A stretch of 64,000 nt of DNA from CAZPQM01 sp964588995 (GCA_964588995.1 CAZPQM010000002.1:186001-250000), one strand, 5' to 3'; shown: positions 7,218 through 16,643, counted from the first letter of the stretch. Numbers and translations are program-made. The notes: generated by a model from the sequence alone, not told the origin.

Positions 7218-8540
7218 ATGACCAGCACACAGCATTCTGAAGCATTATTTGAACGGGCGAAGCGCGTTACACCGGGTGGAGTGCATTCTCCTGTTCGCGC
7301 TTTTAAGTCCGTAGGCGGAATACCGCGTTTTATTACGGAGGCAAAGGGTGCTTGTCTCACCGATGCGGATGGCAATCAACTGGTGGATTATTGCATGTCT
7401 TGGGGGCCGCTGATTTTCGGCCATCAGGATGAGGATGTTGCTGGCGCGATTCATGATGCGATGGACAAAGGGTGGACGTTTGGCACGGCTTCCCATTATC
7501 CGCTAGAACTCGCGGAATATATTACTGAGCGCATAAAACATGTTGAAAAGATTCGTTTTGTAAATTCGGGAACGGAGGCGGTGATGTCGGCCATTCGTGT
7601 GGCGCGTGGAACGACTGAGCGGAACAAAATCGTGAAATTTGCCGGCTGTTATCATGGCCATGTGGATAGTCTGCTAATTCAGGCAGGTTCCGGGGTTGCG
7701 GAAATGGCGAAGCCGGATAGTGCCGGTGTGACTGAAGGAACAGCGGCAGATACGATCGTTTGTCCGCTTAATGATGAGGCCGCACTCAACCAGATTTTTG
7801 AAATACATGGTCGAGAAATAGCCGCGGTAATAATGGAGCCATTGCCTGCGAATTTTGGCTTACTGATACAGCGGGATGAATATCTACAGTTTGTTCGAGA
7901 AATCACACAACGCTATGGCAGTTTGCTTATTTTTGATGAGGTGATGTCCGGATTTCGCATCGGCTTTGGCGGCATGGCGGAGCGAACCGGGATTGCACCG
8001 GATCTGGTAACGTACGGCAAAGTGATTGGGGGAGGTTTTCCGGTCGGAGCGTTTGGTGGCCGTGCTGATCTTATGGATGCCGTTGCGCCAGTTGGGCCAG
8101 TCTATCAGGCGGGTACATTGTCGGGCAATCCGGTGGCCATGCGGGCTGGGTTTGCTACCCTTAAAAAACTATATGAGCAGTCACCCTATGAGCAGCTGGA
8201 TTCGATTACTTCGAAGCTAGCGAACGATCTGCAGCAGGTCGCAAAGTCCAAAGGCTTCGCGCTTTCCGTACAGCATGTCGGTTCAAAATTCTGGCTGATT
8301 CCTGATGAAGTGCAAACGGAAGATGGCATGGTGAGGGATGTAAAGTCACTTCCGGCTGAAGCGATGAAACGTTTTGCGCATATTTTCCATGGGCTACTCA
8401 ATCGCGGATATTATCTTGCGCCGAGTGGCTTCGAGGTGGGTTTTATGGCGACTGTGCACACTGAAGAAGTTAACGCCGGCTTGGTAGATGCCTTTGAACA
8501 GGTGTTAGAGGAAATGACAGAGGAAAGGAAAGCCTCGTGA
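7218..8540 (+). CDS. hemL: Glutamate-1-semialdehyde 2,1-aminomutase HemL
   Basis: A 440-residue PLP enzyme of the C5 route, making 5-aminolevulinate from glutamate-1-semialdehyde. It has VTPGGVHSPVRAF near the start, NSGTEAVMSAIRVAR for cofactor phosphate binding, FDEVMSGFR, and the PLP lysine in TYGKVIGGGFPVGAFGG. Length and motifs are normal. The gene ends GTGA, where the GTG start of hemE overlaps its TGA. Its presence beside hemA shows that 5-aminolevulinate is made from tRNA-bound glutamate, not by the ALA synthase usual in alphaproteobacteria. Confidence 0.96.
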   Translation: MTSTQHSEALFERAKRVTPGGVHSPVRAFKSVGGIPRFITEAKGACLTDADGNQLVDYCMSWGPLIFGHQDEDVAGAIHDAMDKGWTFGTASHYPLELAEYITERIKHVEKIRFVNSGTEAVMSAIRVARGTTERNKIVKFAGCYHGHVDSLLIQAGSGVAEMAKPDSAGVTEGTAADTIVCPLNDEAALNQIFEIHGREIAAVIMEPLPANFGLLIQRDEYLQFVREITQRYGSLLIFDEVMSGFRIGFGGMAERTGIAPDLVTYGKVIGGGFPVGAFGGRADLMDAVAPVGPVYQAGTLSGNPVAMRAGFATLKKLYEQSPYEQLDSITSKLANDLQQVAKSKGFALSVQHVGSKFWLIPDEVQTEDGMVRDVKSLPAEAMKRFAHIFHGLLNRGYYLAPSGFEVGFMATVHTEEVNAGLVDAFEQVLEEMTEERKAS

Positions 8541-9583
8541 ATCTATTTGATAAGACGTTGGCAGGACAAAATGACACAGGTGTTCCGCCGATCTGGTTTA
8601 TGCGGCAGGCTGGTCGCTACCACTCGCACTATCAGCAGCTGCGAAAAGACTATAGCTTTGTTGAATTGTGCCAGAATCCCGACGTTTCAGCCGAAGCAGC
8701 AATGGGACCGATACGGGATTTTGACTTTGATGCGGCAATTTTATTTTCCGATATTCTGTTTCCAATCGAGGCGCTTGGTATTCCGTTGAGTTTTGCTCCA
8801 GGGCCTCAATTTGGACGTCTGCTTCGAGAACCGGAAGACTTAAAACATTATCATCAGCCCGAAGATGCGCAGTCATTCTTTTGGTTTCAGCGAGTGGCGT
8901 TGGATAAATTGCGTGAGCAGTTGCCGAATAGCAAAGGCCTTATCGGCTTTGTTGGTGGGCTGGCGACGTTGTATGCGTTCGCTGTGGAAGGCTCAACCAA
9001 GGGGGATTTGTCTTCGGCGATGAAGGGGCTGGATGATGGCCGTTTTGAAGGATTGATGGACATGCTGCTGCCAGTGTTGGTGGACAATATGAGTGTGCAG
9101 GCGGAAGCGAATATTAGCTGCATAGCGATTCTCGATTCCGGATTGGGACATTTCCCGTATGACTGGGTAGTGAAAAGTTATCTCAACGTGCTGCGGGAAC
9201 TCCTTACGCGTTTTAAGTACCGTTTTCCCGAGACGAAAATCCTCTATTATAGCTTAGGCGTGCGGGCGGACTATTTTGAACATCTGATCGATCTTCCGAT
9301 TGATGCACTTGGGATTGACCACCATAAAGAATTGCCTGAATTATTTGAACGCTATGGTGAGCGGTTCATATTGCAGGGTAACATTCCGCCGGAATGGATC
9401 AGCCTTCCTGTTGAGGAATATGCCGGTAAATTGCGCGGTTTTTTGAATCTAATGGAGGTATTGCCTGAGCACTACCGCAATCGATGGATATGCGGATTAG
9501 GGCATGGTATTTTGCCAACGGCGAAAGAGGAAAACGTGTATATGAGCATTAAAACGGTACGGGAACGGATTGGTGGAAAGTAA
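8537..9583 (+). CDS. hemE: Uroporphyrinogen decarboxylase HemE
   Basis: 348 residues. It converts uroporphyrinogen III to coproporphyrinogen III by four decarboxylations. The family signature PPIWFMRQAGRYHSHYQ near the N-terminus and DAAILFSDILFPIEALG are intact, as are GFVGGLATLYAF and CGLGHGILPTAKEENV at the end. The start is a GTG that overlaps the hemL stop by four bases (GTGA), so translation is coupled. Confidence 0.97.
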   Translation: MNLFDKTLAGQNDTGVPPIWFMRQAGRYHSHYQQLRKDYSFVELCQNPDVSAEAAMGPIRDFDFDAAILFSDILFPIEALGIPLSFAPGPQFGRLLREPEDLKHYHQPEDAQSFFWFQRVALDKLREQLPNSKGLIGFVGGLATLYAFAVEGSTKGDLSSAMKGLDDGRFEGLMDMLLPVLVDNMSVQAEANISCIAILDSGLGHFPYDWVVKSYLNVLRELLTRFKYRFPETKILYYSLGVRADYFEHLIDLPIDALGIDHHKELPELFERYGERFILQGNIPPEWISLPVEEYAGKLRGFLNLMEVLPEHYRNRWICGLGHGILPTAKEENVYMSIKTVRERIGGK

Positions 9584-9594
9584 TTAGTGTTTAT

Positions 9595-9617
9595 AGCTTA
9601 CTCCAGAGTGAGCTTTT
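9595..9617 (+). terminator. Weak hairpin with short T-run between hemE and hemN
   Basis: AGCTTACTC and GAGTGAGCT-like arms (9595-9614) form an imperfect stem followed by TTTT. It could reduce read-through from hemE into hemN, but the U-tract is short. Confidence 0.3.
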
Positions 9618-9645
9618 CTAGCCGGAGAGAAATCTATAGGTTGAT

Positions 9646-11016
9646 ATGGTAAATTCGGATCTTATCAAAAAATATAATGTGGCCGGTCCGCGCTATACGA
9701 GCTACCCCACCGTGCCATACTGGCAGGATGTGCCTGAAGAATCGGCGTGGCTAAAAAGCATTGATGAGGCGCTTGCAGAAAGTGAGGCAAAAGGGGCGGG
9801 GGCCGCGCTTTATTTGCATATTCCCTTTTGCGAACAACTGTGCACTTTTTGCGGCTGTACGACGCGGATTACCAAAAAGCATGAGCGTGCCAACCCGTAT
9901 ATCCAGACAGTATTAAAGGAATGGCAAATCTATGTGGATTATTTGCAGCGCGAAGACGGTATCCCTATTTCGGAAGTGCATTTAGGCGGTGGCACCCCTA
10001 CCTGGCTTTCAGCTGAAGAGCTGCATACATTGCTTTCCGGAATTTTTAAACAGGTGCGTCTTACCGAGGATATTGAAATGTCCTTTGAGGCGGATCCCAG
10101 GGTCACGACGGAAGCGCATATTAGCGTGCTCGCTGAGCTTGGTTTCAAGCGCATCAGCTATGGCGTGCAGGATTTTGATCCGAAGGTGCAGGAGATTGTA
10201 AACCGAGTACAGTCCGTAGAGCAAGTTGAGCAATTGACTTATACTGCGCGTAAGCATGGTTATCAATCGGTAAATTTCGATCTTATTTATGGCCTACCGT
10301 TACAGACCAAAACGTCCGTAAGGGACACTATAGAGGAAGTGCGGCGGATGCAGCCGGATCGAATAGCATTTTATTCTTATGCGCATGTGCCGTGGATTAA
10401 ACCCTCGCAACGTAAATATACTGAGGCGGATTTGCCTTCCGGTGATGAAAAGCGTGCGTTGTATGAGCTTGGGCGTGAGATGCTTGAAGCAAATGGCTAT
10501 CTTGAAATCGGTATGGACCATTTCGCGCTTGAGGAGGATGGGCTTTCTCGTGCGATTCAGCGTAAGACCCTGCATCGGAATTTTATGGGCTATATGCCGA
10601 AATATGTCCATCCTATGATTAGTTTGGGTATGTCAGCCATTGGGGATTCCTGGCAAATGTTTATGCAGAATATCAAAGAGTTGGAAGCCTATCAGGACAC
10701 AGTAAATCAAGGTCGGTTGCCGATTCATCGTGGACATATACTGACGGAAGAAGATCAGGTGCTCCGTAAGCATGTTTTGAATATCATGACGCGCGGGGTT
10801 ACGGCATGGAGCCACGCGGCGGACTATACGGACTATTTAGAGCAGGTGCCGGCGCTATTGCAGGAGCCAGCCAATGATGATCTGGTCTCGCTTGAAGAAC
10901 GAAGGGTACGGATCACTCAGAAAGGGCTGCCGTTTCTTCGTAATATCTGTATGGCATTTGATGCGAGACTAAACCGGGATAAACCAGATACGCAATTATT
11001 CAGCAGCACGATATAA
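9646..11016 (+). CDS. hemN: Oxygen-independent coproporphyrinogen III oxidase HemN
   Basis: A 456-residue radical SAM enzyme that decarboxylates coproporphyrinogen III to protoporphyrinogen IX without oxygen. The cluster motif is HIPFCEQLCTFCGCTT (CxxxCxxCxC, about residues 62-71). VHLGGGTPTWL, FEADPRV and FDLIYGLPLQT are typical. The length is that of true HemN, not of the shorter HemW/HutW relatives. No oxygen-dependent HemF lies in the window. Confidence 0.95.
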   Translation: MVNSDLIKKYNVAGPRYTSYPTVPYWQDVPEESAWLKSIDEALAESEAKGAGAALYLHIPFCEQLCTFCGCTTRITKKHERANPYIQTVLKEWQIYVDYLQREDGIPISEVHLGGGTPTWLSAEELHTLLSGIFKQVRLTEDIEMSFEADPRVTTEAHISVLAELGFKRISYGVQDFDPKVQEIVNRVQSVEQVEQLTYTARKHGYQSVNFDLIYGLPLQTKTSVRDTIEEVRRMQPDRIAFYSYAHVPWIKPSQRKYTEADLPSGDEKRALYELGREMLEANGYLEIGMDHFALEEDGLSRAIQRKTLHRNFMGYMPKYVHPMISLGMSAIGDSWQMFMQNIKELEAYQDTVNQGRLPIHRGHILTEEDQVLRKHVLNIMTRGVTAWSHAADYTDYLEQVPALLQEPANDDLVSLEERRVRITQKGLPFLRNICMAFDARLNRDKPDTQLFSSTI

Positions 11017-11066
11017 ATCTGCGGTTTTGATTGGCTAAACACGCCTGTCAAGAGTAGTATCGCGAT

Positions 11067-12332
11067 ATGCTGGGTACGATCAACCATTCTGAAAAGCATG
11101 CCGCCATTGTGGGTGGAGGTATTTCCGGCTTGCTCATAGCCTATCGGCTTTCGCAACTAGGATTTGCCATTGAGCTGTTTGAAGCGCAGGATCGGCCGGG
11201 GGGGCTGATCCAAACGAAAGTCACTCCTTACGGTATTGCTGAAACGGCTGCGCATTCCTTCCGTGCAAGTGAGGAAGTGCTGAATTTATGCGAGCAGCTA
11301 GGTGTGGCTATAGAACCGCTGCAGGAAAGTGCGAAGAAGAAATATATATTAAGAGAGGGTAAGTGGCGTAAAATGCCATTAACCCCGTTCGAGGTGGTCG
11401 GGTTGTTGTGTCGCATGTTCACCCAAAAAGGGCTTGCCGAACCGTATAAACCGCTTTCTGACGTAGTGGCGCATCATATGGGGCATGGTGCGTTGCATCA
11501 TCTCGTTACGCCTATGACGCTGGGTATTTATGGTACAACCCCAGAACACATTATCGTGCCGGCAGCATTTAAGATTTTCGATGTTCCTGAAAGCAAAACC
11601 CTGCTTTCGCACTTGCTGCATGAGCGTAAGCGGAAGAAAGGAGCAAAGCGTCCAATTATGTCCGCACCCAGAGCTGGTATGCAGATGATTATCAACAAGT
11701 TGATTGAGGCATTAGAAAGCGATAGTAATGTAGATATGCATCTGAATAAGCGTTTGGACCGTTTGCCTGACAGTCCGAATCGCATTCTATGCTGTGAAGC
11801 GCCGCAATCGGCTGCACTCTTAAAGTCAGAAGCGCCTGCTTTAACAAAATTGTTATCGCATGTGCGCTATGTCCCGCTCATTACTGCTACAGTTTTTGTT
11901 AAACAAGATGCAATTGGATGTAAAGAGCGTGGATTAGGCATCCTGATACCACCGGACGAGAAGTACGAAATTATGGGGGTTTTGTTTAACAGCTACTCAT
12001 TTCCGGGCCGTACGTTAAAGGCGGATGAGGAATCTTTTACGGTTATTACGGGGGGAACAGTTTATCCACACTTAATGGAAGAAAGTGATGACGTTCTATT
12101 GGATGTAGTTCAACGGAGTATCACGAGTCTCCTACAGCTGAGTAAAAAGCCCTTTCATATTGAACTTACACGTTGGGAGCGGGCCATTCCGCTTTACGAC
12201 ATGAAATTGGTGGATACCTGGAAGGAGGCAAATCTAAGTTGGTGTGCGAAACCGGGCAATGTATTGTTTGGGAATTATACGGGAGAAGTAGCCATCAAAG
12301 GACTAATTGAGACTGTGGCCAAGATTAAGTAA
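11067..12332 (+). CDS. hemY: FAD-dependent protoporphyrinogen oxidase (HemY/PPO type)
   Basis: A 421-residue flavoprotein that oxidises protoporphyrinogen IX to protoporphyrin IX. The FAD-binding motif VGGGISGLLIAYRL is at about 14-27 and is followed by FEAQDRPGGLIQT. The C-terminal region contains GNYTGEVAIKGLIE, similar to the FAD-contacting end of this amine oxidase-like family. It is the last gene of the plus-strand heme series and converges on merR with a 7-base gap. Some bacteria call this gene hemG; the sequence is of the HemY class, not the flavodoxin-like HemG of enteric bacteria. Confidence 0.88.
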   Translation: MLGTINHSEKHAAIVGGGISGLLIAYRLSQLGFAIELFEAQDRPGGLIQTKVTPYGIAETAAHSFRASEEVLNLCEQLGVAIEPLQESAKKKYILREGKWRKMPLTPFEVVGLLCRMFTQKGLAEPYKPLSDVVAHHMGHGALHHLVTPMTLGIYGTTPEHIIVPAAFKIFDVPESKTLLSHLLHERKRKKGAKRPIMSAPRAGMQMIINKLIEALESDSNVDMHLNKRLDRLPDSPNRILCCEAPQSAALLKSEAPALTKLLSHVRYVPLITATVFVKQDAIGCKERGLGILIPPDEKYEIMGVLFNSYSFPGRTLKADEESFTVITGGTVYPHLMEESDDVLLDVVQRSITSLLQLSKKPFHIELTRWERAIPLYDMKLVDTWKEANLSWCAKPGNVLFGNYTGEVAIKGLIETVAKIK

Positions 12333-12339
12333 CCAGAAG

Positions 12340-12756
12340 TTACTCGCTCGTGGTGCGCAGTATATCCCGCACCTCCACCATCTCTTCCATCAACCGGTCG
12401 AGGCGGTGCTTAAGTTCAGGATTAGCAGTTTTTTCAGCCTGCGCGGCGGCTTTTTCCATCGCTTCGGCTTCCTCAAACAAGCTGGTCTGTATCTGACCAA
12501 TTCCCGCTTTCTTTCTATCCTTCAGAAATTTCTGTGCGCCTTTGATCGTATAGCCTTTTTCATAAAGTAGCGACTTGATCTCTTTGATCACCTCGATATC
12601 CGCAGGGCGGTAATAGCGGTGCCCGCCGCGTCGTTTATGCGGCTTGATTTGCGTGAATTTACTTTCCCAGAAGCGAAGTACATGCGGAGAGACACCAAGC
12701 TCCGAGGCTACTTCGCCTATGGTACGAAAGGCGGAAGACGATTTGCGTTTAGTCAC
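12340..12756 (-). CDS. MerR-family transcriptional regulator next to ihfA
   Basis: 138 residues from the GTG at 12756. The winged helix lies near the N-terminus (RTIGEVASELGVSPHVLRFWES, then HRRGGHRYYRP-like HKRRGGHRYYRPADIEVI), followed by a helical dimerisation region. No cysteine metal-binding pattern is seen, so a metal sensor is not supported. The open frame extends to a TTG at 12831, inside the end of ihfA, and that longer start is possible. In alphaproteobacteria a MerR gene of this type regularly follows ihfA; its target is unknown. Confidence 0.85.
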   Translation of the reverse strand: MTKRKSSSAFRTIGEVASELGVSPHVLRFWESKFTQIKPHKRRGGHRYYRPADIEVIKEIKSLLYEKGYTIKGAQKFLKDRKKAGIGQIQTSLFEEAEAMEKAAAQAEKTANPELKHRLDRLMEEMVEVRDILRTTSE

Positions 12757-12823
12757 TATATGAATAACCCGTTCACTGTTGTTAACTACCAAAACAGGGT
12801 AGGTTTTAACCAGTGATTGTTCG

Positions 12824-13117
12824 TTAATCAAGGGCTTCGTTGATATTTTTTACTAAAATATTTGAGGCGTGGAAAGTAACGACCCGGCGTGCCGTAATCG
12901 GGATTTCTTCTTTGGTTTTCGGATTGCGGCCCATACGGGCTTTTTTATCACGGGTTTCGAACGTGCCGAAGGAGGAAAGTTTTACCGCTTCTCCATTTTC
13001 CAGCGCTTTTATAATCTCCTCGATGGTGGCATCTACCAGATCCGAACTTTCCGAAAAAGAGAGACCTAACTCAGCGTAGAGTTTGTCCGCAAGATCAGCG
13101 CGTGTCAGTGTTTTCAT
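12824..13117 (-). CDS. ihfA: Integration host factor subunit alpha
   Basis: A 97-residue HU/IHF-family DNA-bending protein. The core motif GRNPKTKEEIPITARRVVTFHAS, which includes the DNA-intercalating arm, and TRADLADKLYAELGLS identify the alpha subunit. A strong Shine-Dalgarno sequence (AAGGTGAGGTG) precedes the ATG. It pairs with IhfB, not in the window, and acts in recombination, transcription and nucleoid structure. It has its own promoter in the gap behind fabH. Confidence 0.96.
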   Translation of the reverse strand: MKTLTRADLADKLYAELGLSFSESSDLVDATIEEIIKALENGEAVKLSSFGTFETRDKKARMGRNPKTKEEIPITARRVVTFHASNILVKNINEALD

Positions 13118-13141
13118 ATCACCTCACCTTGTAATCATTCT

Positions 13142-13170
13142 ATCCTACTGAGTTGCGATTATGCCGTCAA
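13142..13170 (-). promoter_or_regulatory. Sigma-70 promoter of ihfA-merR
   Basis: On the minus strand TTGACG (13170-13165) and TAGGAT (13147-13142) are separated by 17 bases. The site lies about 25 bases upstream of the ihfA start. Confidence 0.6.
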
Positions 13171-13231
13171 TCACAAAAACGCTAAAAATCCTTAAAAAAT
13201 AGATTGTTGTGATCAGAAGAAAATGGAGCGG

Positions 13232-14188
13232 TCAGAGACGCAGTAAGCAGGATCCCCAGGTAAGGCCGCCACCGATCGCCTGCAGGGCGAGCAGGTTACC
13301 CGGCTGAATTCTGCCGTCCTGAAAGGCCGTATCCATCGCAAGCGGTATAGAAGCTGCCGACGTGTTAGCGTGTTGCGCTACCGTTGAAATGAGTTTGTCC
13401 TTCGGGAGCTTCAGTTTTTTCATGGTCGCATCCAAAATACGCTGGTTTGCCTGATGCGGAATGACCCAGTCGATCTGGTCGGCGTTCAGCTTGTTATAGG
13501 CCAGGGCCTCTTCCGTAACGGCGGCGAGTTTCTGCACCGCATGCTTAAACACATCCTGCCCCTGCATGCGAATATGTCCGATACGGCCATCGGTCGATAC
13601 ACCGCCATCGACATAGAGGAGGTCGCGGGTGGAGCCGTCTGAATAGAGATGGGTCGATAAGATGCCTTGTTTGCCCTCTTTCTCGGCGGAAAAGACGCAG
13701 GCGCCCGCTCCATCGCCGAAAAGAATGCAGGTGCTGCGGTCCGTCCAATCCAGCAGGGCGGAGAGTTTATCCGCGCCGATAACCAGAATATGGCGATATT
13801 GCCCGCTTTGGGCGAAATGGTGAGCGGTGGCAAGCGCGTAAATAAAGCCGGTACAAACGGCCTGAAGGTCAAACGCAGCGGCGCGGTTATTACCTAGAAG
13901 AGCCTGAATTTTGGAGGCGGTTGACGGGAAGGTATTATCGGGCGTCGTGGTTGCAACGAGGATCAGGTCGAGCTCGGTTGCATCTATTCCGGCGCGCTGC
14001 AGCGCCTGTTTCGCTGCGTGCGTAGCCATATCCGCCGTACTTTCTTTGTCTGCTAAATGGCGTTGCGTAATTCCGGTCCGGGTGCGAATCCATTCATCGC
14101 TCGTATCTACGGTTTTGGCGAGCTCTGCATTGCTCACCACGTTGGGTGGGAGGTAGGAGCCTGTGCCGCGTAACACGAGCTGAACCAT
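13232..14188 (-). CDS. fabH: 3-oxoacyl-[ACP] synthase III FabH
   Basis: A 318-residue enzyme that starts fatty acid synthesis by condensing acetyl-CoA with malonyl-ACP. The catalytic triad is visible: Cys in LQAVCTGFIYAL (about residue 112), His in VIPHQANQRIL and Asn in AQHANTSAAS. The start overlaps the plsX stop (TAATG). The sequence ends normally in GGGLTWGSCLLRL. It follows rpmF and plsX in the standard order. Confidence 0.97.
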   Translation of the reverse strand: MVQLVLRGTGSYLPPNVVSNAELAKTVDTSDEWIRTRTGITQRHLADKESTADMATHAAKQALQRAGIDATELDLILVATTTPDNTFPSTASKIQALLGNNRAAAFDLQAVCTGFIYALATAHHFAQSGQYRHILVIGADKLSALLDWTDRSTCILFGDGAGACVFSAEKEGKQGILSTHLYSDGSTRDLLYVDGGVSTDGRIGHIRMQGQDVFKHAVQKLAAVTEEALAYNKLNADQIDWVIPHQANQRILDATMKKLKLPKDKLISTVAQHANTSAASIPLAMDTAFQDGRIQPGNLLALQAIGGGLTWGSCLLRL

Positions 14189-15267
14189 TAAGATACTGCC
14201 TTTTCCGGTAGGGCAAGCGGCACGGTAAATTCGTCAGGAGGAACGTGGCCGGAGTCGATCATTTCCTGAATAATCTGATCGTTCACTTTTTCCTTGGCGA
14301 GCGCAAGTGCCATTAAAATCGCATTGGCGTTGCCTTGCGCATCGCTGCCACCGTGGCTTTTGATGATAATGCCGTTGATCCCCAGAAACATCGCACCGTT
14401 ATAATTGCGGGGGTCCATTTGCGTTTTGAGCGAGTTGAGTGCCGAGTAGCTGGTCAATTTAGCAATACGGTTGAGTATACCTTTATTGAACGCGGCTTTC
14501 AAACGGCCGGTATACATTTGCGCGGTGCCTTCCAGCGTTTTGAGCGCGATATTGCCGGTAAAGCCATCCGTTACGATGACATCGACCTCGCCGTTACAAA
14601 TATCGTTACCTTCGACATGGCCGATGAAGTTGATCGGTAACTCGCTCTCTTTGATCAGTGCGGCAGCCTGCCGCACCGTATCATGGCCTTTAATATCTTC
14701 CGAGCCGACATTGAGGAGCCCCACCGACGGGTCGTCTTTCTTCAGCAAAACACGAGCATAGGCATGCCCCATAATCGCGAAATCGAACAGGTTTTCTGCG
14801 CTGGCCGCTACATTAGCTCCAATATCCAGCATGACGGAGCTACCTTGCTTCTGTGGCATCAGCCCGCAAATGGCAGGGCGTTCAATCGCCGGGAGCATGC
14901 CGAGCAGTATTTTTGACATCGCCATTAAGGCGCCGGTATTACCGCTGGATACAGCCGCCTGCGCAGCTCCGGCTCGTACGGATTGAATCGCCTGCCCCAT
15001 ACTGGTGTTACGCCCGCGGCGAATCACGGCAGACGGTTTTTCGTCCACGGCAACGACATCCTCGACGTTAATAACAGTGGAAATACGCTTCAGGTTCGGC
15101 GTATGCTCGAGCATTTTCTTGACCGTACTTTCGCGCCCGTAGAGCAGGAAATGGCAGTCAGAGCATTGCTTAGCAGCAATTTCGCCGCCGGCTATGACGC
15201 TTTCCGGTCCCTGATCACCGCCCATAACATCTATGGCGATGATGCGTTTTGAATCAATAGCGCTCAC
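14188..15267 (-). CDS. plsX: Phosphate acyltransferase PlsX
   Basis: A 359-residue enzyme that turns acyl-ACP into acyl-phosphate for phospholipid synthesis. It begins with the family signature IDVMGGDQGPESVIAG (about 12-27); ISSGNTGALMA-like (VSSGNTGALMAMSK) and VVTDGFTGNIALKTLEG-like motifs follow. It is coupled to fabH through a TAATG overlap and sits 57 bases after rpmF. Confidence 0.96.
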   Translation of the reverse strand: MSAIDSKRIIAIDVMGGDQGPESVIAGGEIAAKQCSDCHFLLYGRESTVKKMLEHTPNLKRISTVINVEDVVAVDEKPSAVIRRGRNTSMGQAIQSVRAGAAQAAVSSGNTGALMAMSKILLGMLPAIERPAICGLMPQKQGSSVMLDIGANVAASAENLFDFAIMGHAYARVLLKKDDPSVGLLNVGSEDIKGHDTVRQAAALIKESELPINFIGHVEGNDICNGEVDVIVTDGFTGNIALKTLEGTAQMYTGRLKAAFNKGILNRIAKLTSYSALNSLKTQMDPRNYNGAMFLGINGIIIKSHGGSDAQGNANAILMALALAKEKVNDQIIQEMIDSGHVPPDEFTVPLALPEKAVS

Positions 15268-15324
15268 CTAAGCTACCCCCGTTGAAAGCGTTACGCTGCG
15301 AAACAATCTACCCGTATAAAGAAA

Positions 15325-15534
15325 CTAGAGTGTTTCTTCAAGCTCGCTTTCGTCCTTTGTGGCAGGCTGCTGAAATACCTGACGGCCTTTATAGTATCCG
15401 TCGAGGGAGATATGATGCGGCCGGGTCAGCTCCCCCGTGGTAGGATTTTCAATGATGTTGACCTTTTTCAGGGAGTCGTGAGCACGACGCATGTTACGCT
15501 TTGACGGTGTCGTTTTACGCTTGGGGACTGCCAT
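15325..15534 (-). CDS. rpmF: 50S ribosomal protein L32
   Basis: A 69-residue protein starting MAVPKRKTTPSKRNMRRAHD, diagnostic for L32. The family's four-cysteine zinc site is absent, as in the usual proteobacterial form. First gene of the rpmF-plsX-fabH group; its strand opposes bamE. Confidence 0.97.
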   Translation of the reverse strand: MAVPKRKTTPSKRNMRRAHDSLKKVNIIENPTTGELTRPHHISLDGYYKGRQVFQQPATKDESELEETL

Positions 15535-15643
15535 AATAAATTCCTTTTAATACGTGACTATTATGCTTATAAACGGTTATTCGCTTCGAACGAAGGCATG
15601 TATATAACGTAATGCAACCCAAAAATCCAGCCAAAAATAGGAT

Positions 15644-16096
15644 ATGCTTATGAAACCGCACTTGCTGAATCTTATCATACTTTCAATGATGATGACCGCC
15701 TGTGTGAAAAACCCGGTTAATACGGGCTACATCCACGAGTTTGAGGATTTTAGCCAGATCAAGCCGGGTGTGACAACGCAGGAGGAAGTGTTTGCAGAAT
15801 TTGGCAGCCCCAGCGCGCGCTCTGATTTCGGCGAGCCGACCTGGTATTATGTGGGAACGCGGAGCGAACGGATCGCATTTCTCGACCCGGAAGTTAAAAA
15901 ACACATTGCCTATAGTATTACCTTTAATGAGGATGGAACCGTTAAAGCAGTAGAGGAAGCGACCGAAGCCAACCGTCGCGATATAGCCATTGCCGATGAT
16001 GAAACCCGCACCGAGGGAAATGAAATTACTGTGCTCGAGCAGCTGATCGGCAATCTTGGGCGCTTTAATCCGAATCAGGCGCAGGGTGGATTGTAG
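15644..16096 (+). CDS. bamE: Outer membrane assembly lipoprotein BamE (SmpA)
   Basis: A 150-residue lipoprotein. The signal peptide LLNLIILSMMMTAC carries a lipobox whose cysteine (about residue 20) would be lipidated. The SmpA/OmlA fold is marked by FSQIKPGVTTQEEVFAEFGSPS and TWYYVG. As part of the BAM complex it helps fold outer-membrane beta-barrels. Starts at 15644 and 15650 (MLMKPH) are both possible. The 3' end overlaps the convergent PqiA-like gene by 32 bases. Confidence 0.88.
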   Translation: MLMKPHLLNLIILSMMMTACVKNPVNTGYIHEFEDFSQIKPGVTTQEEVFAEFGSPSARSDFGEPTWYYVGTRSERIAFLDPEVKKHIAYSITFNEDGTVKAVEEATEANRRDIAIADDETRTEGNEITVLEQLIGNLGRFNPNQAQGGL

Positions 16097-16610
16097 GCGC
16101 GAGCGTGCGAAGTTTTCGTGCCAAAACGCCGCTGAGGATCATCATCAGAATCACCGACGCAGCAAAGAGATAAAGCCCGTAATGCACGGTCACTTCGGCG
16201 AGCATGCCGAGCTTGACGCTCGCCACCAGTATCGCGACTAAAAACACATCTAGCATTGACCATTTTCCAAGCGATTCGAGCCAGCGGATGCGTTTCCCGA
16301 GATGCGCATTTTGCTTACGGAAATCGATATTCCACACGAGTGCAATCGTCAGCAGCTTGGCAAAAGGAAACAGGATACTGAACAGGACGATGAGCAGCAG
16401 AAGCAGCCATTCCCGTTCGGCGGCCAGGTCCTGAATTCCGCTCATAATGGAGACGGTGTTGGTCACCCAGATCAGCTTGGTAATCGTCATCAGCGGCGCA
16501 AACAGACTTGCGATAAACAGAAGGGCAGTCGCGATGATCGCGAGATTAAATGCCCGGAAATAACGTGCAGAAGTTAATGGTTTTTTTATGGCAGGATCTG
16601 TACTACTCAT
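16065..16610 (-). CDS. Single-unit PqiA-family inner membrane protein
   Basis: 181 residues from the ATG at 16610 (MSSTDPAIKK). It has four transmembrane segments (about 20-42, 65-90, 115-140 and 148-165). The PqiA signature LGKWSMLDVFLVAILVASVKLG is present. Classical PqiA has two such units and works with MCE proteins in lipid transport across the envelope; here there is only one unit and no MCE gene beside it. The cysteine-rich cytoplasmic segment of PqiA is also absent. A longer frame to 16784 exists but its first 58 residues do not look coding. Confidence 0.8.
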   Translation of the reverse strand: MSSTDPAIKKPLTSARYFRAFNLAIIATALLFIASLFAPLMTITKLIWVTNTVSIMSGIQDLAAEREWLLLLLIVLFSILFPFAKLLTIALVWNIDFRKQNAHLGKRIRWLESLGKWSMLDVFLVAILVASVKLGMLAEVTVHYGLYLFAASVILMMILSGVLARKLRTLAPTIHPAPDSD

Positions 16611-16643
16611 AGGCTTGAAACACATAACCGCAAAAGGTGCAGG

